Source of the DNA: Histoplasma ohiense
Lineage: Eukaryota > Ascomycota > Eurotiomycetes > Onygenales > Ajellomycetaceae
Length of the DNA: 64,000 bases
Reading direction: 5' to 3'
Assembly: GCA_017607445.1 (NCBI GenBank)
Contig: JAEVHH010000004.1
Location: 1,550,001-1,614,000 of the forward strand
Each line of letters begins with the position of its first letter. Position 1 is the stretch's first letter. The notes under the pieces were generated by a model that saw only the letters and a program-made list of their open reading frames with translations, made no database searches and had not been told where the DNA came from. Below are positions 43,565 to 54,435 of the stretch, in pieces. A program made the translations under genes and the position numbers.

Positions 43565-45000
43565 GGTTGTTAGCCTCAGTCCAAGGGGGCTCAGCGAACC
43601 ACTAAATATTTAAGCGACTATATATATATCTAGCTCCATAAAATCTCCCTTTTTCGCCCGAAAACTCTAGAGAACATGTATAGAGGCATCAAAGGGCTAA
43701 CGGTTGATAAACGACTATTAATTAGACTGACCTCTCAAGGGTAAAGGCATTGCTTCATTGGAATGATGGTGAATACGTTTCTGGCTTGGCGTGGCAAGGA
43801 AAAGTCACAACTTCGAAGCCAAAATCTCGCGGTGAAGATGCATTCAGGTTTAGAATTCGTTCCTAAAAGTATGGACGAGAGCAAATGGAGTAGGTGGTTG
43901 AAGACAGGAAAAGCAAAAAGGGGAGAAGTGAACTAGGTCAAGTTATTTGTTTTTGGTTTTTGTGTCCAAGTTGCTGCGGCTCCCTTTATGTTACCCTGTG
44001 TGGTGATTTATTTCAGCAGCCTTCAAGCACCGGCAACATCTATTTGCCAACATCTATTTGCCTCGCTCGCCTTCCATACGATCCTCAGTGTGGGGAATTG
44101 CTTCTCCTCAATTTTAGAGCTAGGTTGGAAGATGGATGTAGAGTCAACTCCGTGCCTCTACGGTACCTTTAACCATTCCAAACGTTTGGATAGGGAAACA
44201 TGACGGCCGGGGGCCATCCCGCTGGGTTTGGGCGAAGGGCGGAATTTGAAATAGAATAGAACATCAAGCTCCGCGACTCCATCTGAGTAATATCGAGACT
44301 CAGAGGAGTCGCATTGTAAACCGGAAGAAGGGCTTCTCGCATCAGACAATGGACGTTTTGTACTCTTCAAGCAGATAGAGGTAGCTAAGCCAAAAGAATT
44401 TCCATGTTTCCCGTTGCACAGTTTCAGGCGAAGTTGAGCAATTTCGCAGACATTGCAATGAGGTCATCTCAGACCCTAGAATTGGCATGGTGAAATCGTC
44501 TTCTCAACAAATAATCAAAGCTTATCACGATGGCGAAAGAGTCCACATTATCTATGGCTTGCCCGTCCATAAACACGGCGAGACTGCCAAAAGGAAACGT
44601 AGAAAGTAATGGAAGGAACATGTGCAGTATGTATGTACTAGTTAGTAGTCCATACATATCGTATACATTGCTTGCTTGCAACTTCATCCGAGCTGAGATG
44701 GAAATAAGCCCTGCAGCGTGGTGTGCAATTGTCTCTATGGGCTGCCGTAGAATGTCTGTAATTGCCGAGCTAAACGAGCTGCGATACACCAACATCATGC
44801 CGCGAGCACTATAACTTTCCTTTTTTTCCTCCCTATTTTTGGTGGATTAATATCGTGTCAGTAGTTTTTAATCCTATATCCCAATTCTCATTACGATTCC
44901 CTATCCCGCGCACAACGATTACTATCGTTCTTCTCTTATCGTTGGACAAAAGGAATTATCTCGACTTGGTATAGAACTACTAGCGTGACTTAGTACAAAG
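43565..45000. other. Divergent promoter region, helicase / spt8
   Basis: No gene supported. A 100-codon frame on the minus strand near 44469-44798 has hydrophobic stretches but no recognised features or splice context. Confidence 0.5.
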
Positions 45001-47054
45001 ATGCCGTCAATTGGGGACGAGGACGACGACCGTGATATAGCAGGTGAGGGATATTTTCTGTGGCGCTGCTTTAGGTGTTACTATCTTCGATCTAATATCG
45101 TTTCGTCCTAGGATCGCAAGATGGCAGCTCCGATAATGATATGGACGACACGATGGGCGACCTAGAAGATGTTGCTCCAGAGCCCGACCCCGAAAGCCCG
45201 TCGAATTCCAGCATTGTGTCTGATGGCCAGACTGCCGCAGCTAGCCAACAGAATAACCAACCTATTTCTCCTTCCAATAATTCCGTGTCCGATTCGTCTC
45301 TTCCCCTACGCCCTGCTGTACGTCCCGAAGCGCTCGCTGCTACCAGCTATGATATTGTTCCAACCACTGCAGCTCCACACAGCACGTCGATTAATGCCGT
45401 CACAGCAACAGCAGATATGCGATGGATATTTAGCGGAGGTTCAGACGGATATGTGCGAAAATTCAACTGGGTAGATTCCATCAACAGCAAATTAATGCTG
45501 ACGGTTGCGCAAAGACACCCATTCGTGGATAGCGTTGTGAAGGCGGGCGTTTTGATGACATATTGGGAGAATATGGATGGGATCGCCCTGTCACCTGTTT
45601 ACTCTCTTGCCTCTCACAGTCAAGGGCTGTGGCTCCTTTCTGGTCTCGAGTCCGGGAGTATAAGATTGCAGTCCGTCCGCCACGATGAGGGAAAAGAGAT
45701 CGCCCTTCTCCAGCAACATACCTCAGCAGTTTCAGTACTCTGTCTCACGTCAGATGAACGGTCTCTCCTCTCGGGAAGCTGGGATAAAAGGGTCCATGAC
45801 TGGGACCTAAATGTTGGGCAACCAAGGCGAACCTTCGGCTCAACTGCGGGGCAGATATCTTCCATTGAAATACGGCCGGAATCCAATCTACCCGTACCAC
45901 AAGAGAGTGGAGATCCTCCTCTGACGAACGGAACATTCTCATCTAATAACCAAGCAAACGGCACTTCCAGTTTTGCCTTCCAAAATGGGGAATATTCAGG
46001 GCGGCAAGCTGAAGGTGGCTCTAGTGCGAATAATGCTGCTGGATCCCCGGCGGACTCGCTTTTCGGGACCGATTCACTTTTCGGAGACGGCGAAGGGGGT
46101 GAAACCGAAGCACCATCCGGTGGTGCTTTTGCGATAGACGAAGATGATGAATTTTCCCAGGCGCTTGCAAATGGTATTCAGCCACCCGAAGATAAGCACG
46201 AAATAGACATGGCTGATGCTCAACCAAATGGTGTCTCAAATAGCCAACATATGGAGGACATGGTCTCAGAAAAGGATGACCAAACAGCCCAATCTTCAGT
46301 AGCTGCGGTTGGGAATTTGCCCAATGGCATATCTTCTGAAATAATAGGGAATGGAGATCCCCATGCTGACGAGTTGGAACGTGCTTCAACAAGCCAAGAT
46401 AAAACTGAGGCCTCGTCAGATGACAGTTCAGACATAACATCCGATACTACTTTCTTCTCCGCATCAATTGACGGGACAATACGTGTCTGGGACAGACGAC
46501 AACCGAACCCCATTGCTAAGATAGTTTCTCGAAACGCTCCCCCATGGTGCATGAATGCGTGTTGGTCGCCGGACGGGAACTATATCTATGCCGGACGGCG
46601 CAACGGTACCGTAGAAGAATTTAGTCTACATAAAGGCCTCCGCAACGCCCAACGGACTTTCAAATTTCCCCAGGGAAGCGGCCCTGTCTCTGCAGTCAAA
46701 GCAATGCCAAACGGCAGACATCTAATGTGGTATGTCCCTGTTCCTCTGTAACAAAACTCACATCATCTTATTTTGGGATGAACAGTTTATTCCCTGGTCA
46801 GCCTCGGTTTTATTTACTAACGACGTTTCAATAGTGCTTCTTACGACATTCTACGTCTTTATGATCTCAAAGACGAAAATTCTTCAAGCCGTTCAAGTGT
46901 GCCATTCCTCATTGTTCCAGGCCATCGTACCGGGGTTATTTCGCAGCTATACATGGATACGGCTTGTCGATACATGATATCCACTGGCGGTAACCGAGGC
47001 TGGGAAGGGGCGAATACAGAAGTTTTGCTTGGCTATGAGATAGGTGTTCTCTGA
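45001..47054 (+). CDS. spt8: SAGA complex subunit Spt8 (WD40)
   Basis: Three exons: 45001-45043, 45112-46729 and 46835-47054, giving 626 residues. Joins: D-I-A-G|S-Q-D-G and G-R-H-L-M-C|A-S-Y-D-I-L-R-L-Y-D. Spt8 is the TBP-binding WD40 subunit of SAGA. An acidic N-terminus (G-D-E-D-D-D-R-D, D-M-D-D-T-M-G-D-L-E-D-V) precedes the family-typical S-I-N-A-V-T-A-T-A-D-M-R-W-I-F-S-G-G-S-D, H-P-F-V-D-S-V-V-K-A-G-V-L and later S-A-S-I-D-G-T-I-R-V-W-D-R-R repeats. Between the central and C-terminal WD repeats lies a roughly 190-residue acidic, Ser/Asn-rich insertion (about 45880-46440). The last exon ends L-L-G-Y-E-I-G-V-L. Without exon 3 the last blade would be missing. Confidence 0.93.
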
Positions 47055-47954
47055 AACTACCATTTCCTTTCGTGGATATTCCTAGCAAGTTCTTGCATTC
47101 TATTTCACATCCTCAAAATTCTCCATCACACCGCAATTCGGTTTTGGACAGATTTTACTATATGCCGCCACAACTACAGTGTACGTCTAAGCTTTTTCTT
47201 TCTTTCTTTCTTCATTGTACTCTTTCCTATTTATTATATATACCCCAATTGGTTATTTATCCTGTCAGGTGTCTGACCAATCATTTTGGAATGGCCTTTC
47301 ATTTTTTTCACATGGCGTGCGGGGATTTTGGAAGTGATATCATTTAGCCTCGAGCGAATAAGTTTGGTGGTGCCATGGTTTTGCATTATGCATTACTCCG
47401 CAAATGCTGTCCACTTATCGGCATATACTATTATTATCAGGTGTTTGTTGGTGTTGGTTAGGGATAATCTGTGGAGCTGGATCTGGGGTATTCATGGGCA
47501 ATTCTTCTCTCGGATTCTGACAGGGAAAGTTAAACTACGAATGGCATGCTGGGCGATTGGAAACTATCAACATATTTTGTTAACCGATAATAATGTGCCA
47601 TGCCCATACAATTGAAAGCACTGTCAATTTAGCTTACCCGATTTGGAGCTCATTGCCAAAAAGCATATTTTACAAATGCGGAATTAACTGTTTCTAAGCT
47701 GTAAGGAAATAAGAAGTTCCCAAAGTCTCTAGATCAATATCCAAAGAATTTTGCAACACAACAAAGCTTCAAGGGCCATTATACCCAAGACATAAATCAT
47801 ACAATAAATCGAAAATACCAAAGGGTATCAAGTTCAAATTCGGATGCATAAACGCACGGGTTGAAAACCTGGAGAACTATTTGAAATTGCAAAGAGTACC
47901 ATAGCAAGCAAAATAACCACCCATTGCACGCTCAACGCCTAACCAGAAATTACA
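47055..47954. other. Convergent intergenic region
   Basis: Between the spt8 and glycosyltransferase-like 3' ends. Short frames at 47072-47615 have no homology I recognise. Confidence 0.5.
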
Positions 47955-49103
47955 TCAATCATTAATATCAATCCCACGGCAGATATCCTGCACCTGTTTC
48001 TTCCATTCTTGGTAATACACATTCTCCTTATCCCGCATTTGATCCTTATTTTTCTCAAAGAACACATAGGCAGGATGCATCTCCGAACCTTCCTTGACCG
48101 GAAATCTAGACACTGCCGGAACGATCAACGATTGTTTGACGGATGGAGTCGGTACATGGGATCTGATAGAAATACCACCTGAGGAGCTACGTTCCGTTGT
48201 GACTAGAATCGCATAGGGAAGGTCTGTGTTCGCGGTCGATAAGCGGGTTGGAGCCCACACATCGGTCTGTGGATTTTCGTTCGATTGTGCTCTCTTCTTC
48301 CATGACGAAAATGGCGAATACGAAAATGAGGCCGAGGGTGAGAACTGGGGAGGTTGGGAGAAGAACAATTTATTGAGCTTTGCGGAATCAAGAAGCACAC
48401 CAGGAGAGCGAGTGTAGAAAATCTTTTCGTAGTGAATCAATTTATGTGAAGCTTTTCTGAGGAGCTTTGTGTTGGATGGGAAGCGGTAGTTTGGATCCGT
48501 CATATCAATGTCGTGTATAATTATATCATATTCGTCTTGGTGCTGTTTGAGGATTTTTAAAGCCTCCGCAATACTCCTCGTTGGCGAGTTCTGGTTCCAC
48601 GATTTGGGGTATAGGAATACTTTGTCCGTCTGGATCTCGCTTTGGGAGGTAAGTGTCTTAAAGAACAAAAGACTCGAGCAGATACCCGATGCGCTGGGTC
48701 TTGATATCATTTGGAGGTATGCTTGTTTATGCTTCTGTCCATATCTGTCGCCTTTATCATATTGTCCTGTATTAAGCCCTTCATTTCTGGAGGACTCCCC
48801 TCCCTCCCCGACTTCACCTCCCCTTCTCCCTCCCGTACCATCATTTTCCACAATAACTTTAGGGAAGGAGAATGTGTCTTTTCCTTGGTTAACGATAACG
48901 TATGCGCCAGCAGGTGACCCGCCGGGTACAGCATAAGGCCATGAGGTGAGGAGGGTTTGCGTGGCGGGGCTGATGGCGGCTTGTATACCCCTGACGGACT
49001 TTTGTTGCAGAACGTAGCCCGACAAAAATAGAACAAGAGTAAATAAACTAATTATCGATGTTGATATTGCAAGGGAAATAGTTGAAGATGTCACGAGCAC
49101 CAT
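47955..49103 (-). CDS. Membrane-anchored glycosyltransferase-like protein (GT8-type, tentative)
   Basis: Intronless, 382 residues from the ATG at 49103. An N-terminal signal anchor (I-S-L-A-I-S-T-S-I-I-S-L-F-T-L-V-L-F-L) gives a type II topology usual for Golgi transferases. A Gly/Glu-rich stem follows, then V-F-L-Y-P-K-S-W, a helix E-A-L-K-I-L-K-Q-H-Q, I-I-H-D-I-D-M-T-D and T-K-L-L-R...Y-E-K-I-F-Y-T-R-S-P-G-V-L-L-D-S-A-K-L-N-K-L-F. These resemble the order of fungal GT8/glycogenin-like proteins of the GlcNAc-transferase (Gnt1) type. However, the classical D-x-D is not clear (D-I-D is a candidate), so activity is uncertain. Divergent from prp38, 404 bp apart. Confidence 0.55.
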   Translation of the reverse strand: MVLVTSSTISLAISTSIISLFTLVLFLSGYVLQQKSVRGIQAAISPATQTLLTSWPYAVPGGSPAGAYVIVNQGKDTFSFPKVIVENDGTGGRRGGEVGEGGESSRNEGLNTGQYDKGDRYGQKHKQAYLQMISRPSASGICSSLLFFKTLTSQSEIQTDKVFLYPKSWNQNSPTRSIAEALKILKQHQDEYDIIIHDIDMTDPNYRFPSNTKLLRKASHKLIHYEKIFYTRSPGVLLDSAKLNKLFFSQPPQFSPSASFSYSPFSSWKKRAQSNENPQTDVWAPTRLSTANTDLPYAILVTTERSSSGGISIRSHVPTPSVKQSLIVPAVSRFPVKEGSEMHPAYVFFEKNKDQMRDKENVYYQEWKKQVQDICRGIDIND

Positions 49104-49507
49104 GATCAATTATCGGGTAGGTAAAATTGCGACGCAAATTGCAGCATACCATGGTTCTTCTGTTCGGCCATGAGGTTATATCTCAGTCGAGCGTGGCTTG
49201 TAGTATTTTAGATGCAGGGTTTCCCTACGAGGATTCGGCCTGTATTAATGGGATATGAACAACAGCCAAGCGGGACAAACTGATGACATCAATTTGGTTG
49301 CGAGGGCAACCTTATCGATAAGCTTGAATATCCTCAAACTAAATCGCACGTGATAACCTTGGTCAACGTCAAATGAAAAAAAGATTCACACAACGACCAT
49401 GTCTTCAAGCAATCATATCTGTGTCCTACTCTTAGAAATGCCTGTTTCTTCATCACCCTACGAAATCAATTAATAAGAAACTTTAACTTCACGGCTCAGG
49501 GCCGACA
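49104..49507. other. Bidirectional promoter, GT-like / prp38
   Basis: 404 bp between divergent start codons. No additional coding sequence; specific sites not identified. Confidence 0.5.
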
Positions 49508-50209
49508 ATGGCGCATCACCGTGCCGATGCCAGCGCCCTCCTGGACAATCGGGGTTACTCTGGTCCCCTGATCCGCGGTGTTAATCCAGCCACACTCTTC
49601 GAAAAGGCCGTTCGCGATCGCATCACGGAGTCATATTACTGGAAAGAGCAATGTTTCGGCCTCAACGCGGCAACCCTTTGTGATCGAGCCGCGGAACTGT
49701 CTTACATCGGTGGAACATACGGGCTTGCGCAGAAGCCAACGCCATTCCTATGTTTAGCCTTTAAGCTGCTCCAGCTTGCACCAGAGAAGGAGATAGTGCT
49801 GGAGTATTTGAACTTTCACGACCCGGAAAATGACCATGTTGAAGGTAGCGAAATGAATGGGTTGGAGGGGGAACAAGGTGGTGCTAGTGGTGTTGTTAAA
49901 GCTGTTGGGGATTTCAAATATCTTCGTGCTCTAGCAGCGTTTTATATCCGGCTGACTTTCGATGCTGCGGACATATACAAATCTCTCGAGCCTTTATTGA
50001 CGGATTACCGGAAACTCAAGAGGAGGATGAAGGACGGTTTTGTATTGACGTATATTGACCAATTTGTCGACGACCTGCTGACAAAGGACCGTGTTTGTGG
50101 AACGAGTTTGTGGAAATTACCTTCTAGACATCAGTTAGAAGACCTCGATATTCTAGAAGAAAGGATCAGCCCGTTGGCAGCCGAGCTGGAAGATATCGAT
50201 GGAGATTGA
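49508..50209 (+). CDS. prp38: Pre-mRNA-splicing factor Prp38
   Basis: Intronless, 233 residues, the typical length of the fungal protein. Prp38 belongs to the spliceosomal B complex and is needed for activation (U4/U6 unwinding stage). Blocks seen: P-L-I-R-G-V-N-P-A-T-L-F-E-K-A-V-R-D-R-I at the start; Y-W-K-E-Q-C-F-G-L-N-A-A-T-L; I-G-G-T-Y-G-L-A-Q-K-P-T-P-F-L-C-L; F-K-Y-L-R-A-L-A-A-F-Y-I-R-L-T and L-P-S-R-H-Q-L-E-D. An extra Gly/Glu insertion (G-S-E-M-N-G-L-E-G-E-Q-G-G) lies between helices at about residue 112-130. Confidence 0.95.
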   Translation: MAHHRADASALLDNRGYSGPLIRGVNPATLFEKAVRDRITESYYWKEQCFGLNAATLCDRAAELSYIGGTYGLAQKPTPFLCLAFKLLQLAPEKEIVLEYLNFHDPENDHVEGSEMNGLEGEQGGASGVVKAVGDFKYLRALAAFYIRLTFDAADIYKSLEPLLTDYRKLKRRMKDGFVLTYIDQFVDDLLTKDRVCGTSLWKLPSRHQLEDLDILEERISPLAAELEDIDGD

Positions 50210-51855
50210 ATTGGACTTCGGGATAAGCTCAAAGTCGCCACTCATCATAACTGCTTCGCACCCTTACTACCTATGCCACTTTGCCTCCCACCTTTTTCCA
50301 CTTAAGCAGCTCTCCTACTGCTCGGCTGTCGACTTCTCCAATACTGACCGCACGACGTGCTCGACATGCCATATATTTTATACTCCAGAATAACCCCATG
50401 CCATCCTTCAGAGTCTTTGCAATCAGTTTGCCCCACTGAGTTCGTCTTAGAATTCCGTGACAGGAATAGGAAGTTACTCGGACTAAATACACTGGAGGAT
50501 GACGGAACATCTGGCAGCTAACTACCATGCAGCAGTCGCAAATGGGGTTTTTCAAGAATCAATGGAGCTCATGGGGGTTCTCCTGGCGACATGAATAATG
50601 GTTGGCCGGCTTCAAGGCTCCAGGATCCTTGTTGGATTGGCTTATTGGTTGGAATTTTGGGGAAAAATCTGACGATGGTTATATGCGAAGGTAGATAGGT
50701 GAATATCAGAGAAGGTTTTATTTCAACATTGTGGGTGAATGAAATGGCAGGGGAAGAGCTAAAAGAAGACTCACCGATCCACAGAGAGCTGCGTTTTCCA
50801 TTTTTTATAAGTCTGGAATTGGCGCATGGATCTGATGCAGTTGAGGACCCATTTGTGTCTCTCGATTCCAACAAAATGCCGCACAAGTGGCTCTAGCACG
50901 AAGAACGTAATACTGAAAAATTTGTGGGCCTCGTCTATTAAAATTATTAAGGATGGTAGCGAGAAACTGTGTAGAAATGCCTCTTGCTGTCTGACAGAGA
51001 AAAATGTTTGAGGGTAATGTATATAGAGGAACTGTATGACTATTTCTCGATATCTATGAGCTCCTTGAATGCAGATTTAGAACTAAGGAAGAATCAAACA
51101 CAGCTTTCCCATTTTTTTTTTTTTTTTTGCGAAAAGCTTTTTACGCTGAGCAATTTGACTCATGTATTCTTGATCAAGCTTAAGCCACCAGTTGATGGTA
51201 GGATTTAGCGGATCTACTGTATATCCATGAACCTATGATAAGGTCGAAGTGCGGGGGTAGAACTGTGCGATAAAGGGCTGAGAAGTATGATCTTTATAAA
51301 ACATCCTATCAATTAATTCCCATATGCCAGCCAATTTCTCTAGGGAGGTTCCTAGAAGAAAGAAGACAATTCCCCAAATTTAATAATCTATCAAGAGGGT
51401 CAAAAGTGTCAGTTATCTGCTTCGGATAGCTTCTCCCGATTGAGCAAGATAGAAGAACAAAAATCATTCTTTTTTTGCAAGACAAACATATCATATTGCT
51501 CTATTACTGTGCAAGTTTCAATCCTATGTTATATTCCTCACTTCTCGCAGGCTTCCCCATTTGAAACACTCAAGATAAGTATGTACTATTCTTTTCCATC
51601 GCTTGGGGTGTCTTCCTTTAATGATGTCCATATCTTCAGGGGCTAGGAACCTTAAATTTATGAACAATTATGATAGCAGAATGCCGTAGACAAGGGAAAT
51701 CTTATTGACTGTCTTTGTGATTTTAGAACTCCCAGGTTCAAGAACAACATCACGGGAATAAGAAGCCAGAGGATGAACTAAGAGTCACCAAACCGGGCTT
51801 TCACAAAAGAAGAAAAGGGAAACTGAATCCAGTCGCTACTCTATACTACATTATA
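50210..51855. other. Intergenic, prp38 to FAD-monooxygenase 3' ends
   Basis: Convergent spacer with no gene supported; T19 run at about 51111-51128. Open frames are short and lack splice or homology support. Confidence 0.55.
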
Positions 51856-54342
51856 TCATACAGTTCGCAGACAACTTCCTAGATACAGCTCAATTCGCTG
51901 CACATCGTCCAAAGCAGCAAGAACACCAATATAGCCATCAGGCCTCACAACTGCAATAACACCTTTATCTGCTGGTACCCCAAATGTGGCATACACATCC
52001 TGCAACGCACTCCCGTTATAAAAGCGCATTTCTGCATGCTTTTTAAGCTCACTAGGGACTTCGTCCCATAGGAAATCGGACTTAAGCTCAGGGTGAATGG
52101 CAACAAGTTCCAGGATAGAAGGAGGAAACTTATTAGTGAGGAGCGTCGATCCAATACTCTTGAGGGCTGCGGCGGATACGCCAGTTGGGGAAAGCAGGTC
52201 ATTTGATGTCAGGATTAAGATCCTGAAACGTGCCGTGGAAGGGAAATCTAATTTTCGATTAGTTTTCAATGATCCGATTCCACTACTATCTTTGCCTTGA
52301 GGAGAAACACGTAGGAGCTTGTGGTGGAGAAGAAAAGAAAGAGGAACGCCTACCATCCTGGAGATCTCGAGGGCACCCATCCGCATGTCGTTTCACCTTT
52401 ACGTTGAGTAGCCTCCGCCCCGGACGCAGAATTCCAGATAAGTAGTCTTTACTCTGAACTGGATTCTTAGGGTAGTCCTTCTCGACCAGGGAATTCTCCG
52501 GATACTCAATACCACAACCACTGGTGAAACCATTTCCAGTATTGAAGACCTCGAGGAATTTCTCATGTGATAATCCGTTTGCATCACCTCCAATTTCGTC
52601 CTCTCCTGCGCCAATCTTCCCTGAAAACATAGAAGAGAAGGCTTTATCAAACTCAATGAGTTGCTTTGCGACGGTGTGTCGCTCCTCATGATAAGTATCA
52701 AGGATTGGGTCTGGAAGACTATCTGCAGAAGCAGGTGTAAGACCGTTGATGAAGTAGGCCAGCTTCCAACTGAGGTTATAGGAATCCATCATTGAAACGT
52801 TCATTCCTTGTCCTGCCTAGATCAAATTCAGTGCTCTGAATACATTTGGATGGATTTAAAACAGGATACTCATAATACTCGAAGAGGTGCTGACCTTTGG
52901 GCTATGGGTGTGGCATGCTAAGAGATCGTCAGCTACCGTTCAATATCGACTTATGTGGTATTATGCTTACCATCACCGACAATGAAAACTCTTTGTACTC
53001 CCTTCGAATCCTTCACTATGAATTTATCTGCGGCCCGCTGCCCAATCTGATACGCCGTCCACCAATCCACTGCATCATCATCATATTTTGGCTTGATATA
53101 GTACGGCTGTAAGACGGACTGAACTTGCTTGAATATGCCCTCTACAGTAACATTGCTTCGGCGAGCCTTCGCGTCAACTGCAGCCCCATTGCTGCGGCCG
53201 TTGCATTCTTCATCCACTGGCCGTACATCCTCCTGAACTTGCACATAGAGGCGGGTAAGGTAGTCTCCATTAGAAATCCGTTCACGGGGAATAATCATAA
53301 CGGATCCCACGGGAGAATGAATCGCGGTTCTTCGCCTAATATCAGGGAAATCCGTATCTGCAACGAAATCGACAACGCCCCATACGTGGTCCATCCAGTC
53401 ACCCTCCATCTGGAGGCTCATACAATTACGAACCGTGGACCGGGCACCATCCGCCCCGACGAGATGCTTAGTTCGAATGGTGCGCCGAACGTTGTCCACG
53501 TCGATTTGTGCAATAACGGGGAAATCGGGATCCCCTTCTTCATCTATCTTCACATCCACCAGGGTGCTAGATCGTAAGACACCGCGTTTGGAGTACTTGA
53601 GTAGATTGTCCTCAAATATACGCTCGATGCGCCCTTGGTGAATGGTAACTTCATGTGGGAAACGTGCCGGAACGCTTATATCAGGAACAATCGATGTTCT
53701 CTCGATCAATCGTCCCTTAGATATTAATTCGGGATCCGCAGTAGGATTCCAAAAGGCAACTTCCCACATTTGACAGCCTTCTGTGAGGATCTCGTCGGCC
53801 AGGCCCAAGCTCTTAAGCACCTCAAGAGTACGGGGTTGAAGGCCATCTGCCTGGCCAGATTTTAGTGCACTTGGTTTGGAGTCCAAGCAAAGGAGAGATG
53901 TATCTGGTAAGCCATAACGGGCCAACAGTAGCTCAAGCATCAAGCCCGCAGGACCTGCCTACAACAATTCACAGCGTGTCAGATCTCAACCCACATATCG
54001 CACATGACTAGGAAGACCTTCAGGTTGAAGCGTCCATAATAGTTACAGTAAACTCAACAACAATAGTTGGTTATACATGATGTGGCGCGTTCGCCTTGCG
54101 CCCTTAATAGCATAAATAAGGACGAGCTTAACTACGACATAACAATTAGATGAGCAAATGTGATTCTCAGAACGTACCCCAGAGATGACTACTTCATACT
54201 TCTCCACTCCATCACTTTCTATATCAGATTGGCCATGCACCTTCGGTTGGAACTTTGGGGAGAGGCGGGGCAGTGGAGGCGCAAAGAGAGGAAGGACTCG
54301 CAGGTCCCGGGAAGCAGCTGAGAAATCCGAGAGCACAGTCAT
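51856..54342 (-). CDS. FAD-dependent aromatic hydroxylase (phenol 2-monooxygenase-like)
   Basis: Five exons: 54342-54178, 53958-52971, 52917-52895 (only 23 nt), 52816-52354 and 52247-51856, giving 676 residues. Joins: E-V-V-I-S-G|A-G-P-A-G-L-M-L-E (dinucleotide-binding GxGxxG), V-G-D-A|C-H-T-H-S-P-K|A-G-Q-G-M-N (FAD-binding GD motif carried on the micro-exon) and L-Q-D|D-F-P-S-T-A-R-F. An Asp-Gly motif (V-G-A-D-G-A-R-S) is present, as is a C-terminal thioredoxin-like domain as in phenol hydroxylase. The family uses NADPH and O2 to hydroxylate phenols. The 55-residue N-terminal extension before the Rossmann strand is longer than usual, so the start may lie elsewhere. Base 54398 onward is a T9A28 tract immediately upstream. 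Confidence 0.88.
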
Positions 54343-54397
54343 TGCAAAGCCAGATGTCAGCCAAATCGGGGTAGCCAAAACAAGAAGCTGTCAGGAA

Positions 54398-54399
54398 TT

Positions 54400-54434
<35 letters not shown>
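54398..54434. repeat. T9A28 junction
   Basis: Nine T followed directly by 28 A, 56 bp upstream of the hydroxylase start codon. Rigid poly(dA:dT) of this kind excludes nucleosomes in fungal promoters. Confidence 0.9.
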
Positions 54435-54435
<1 letters not shown>

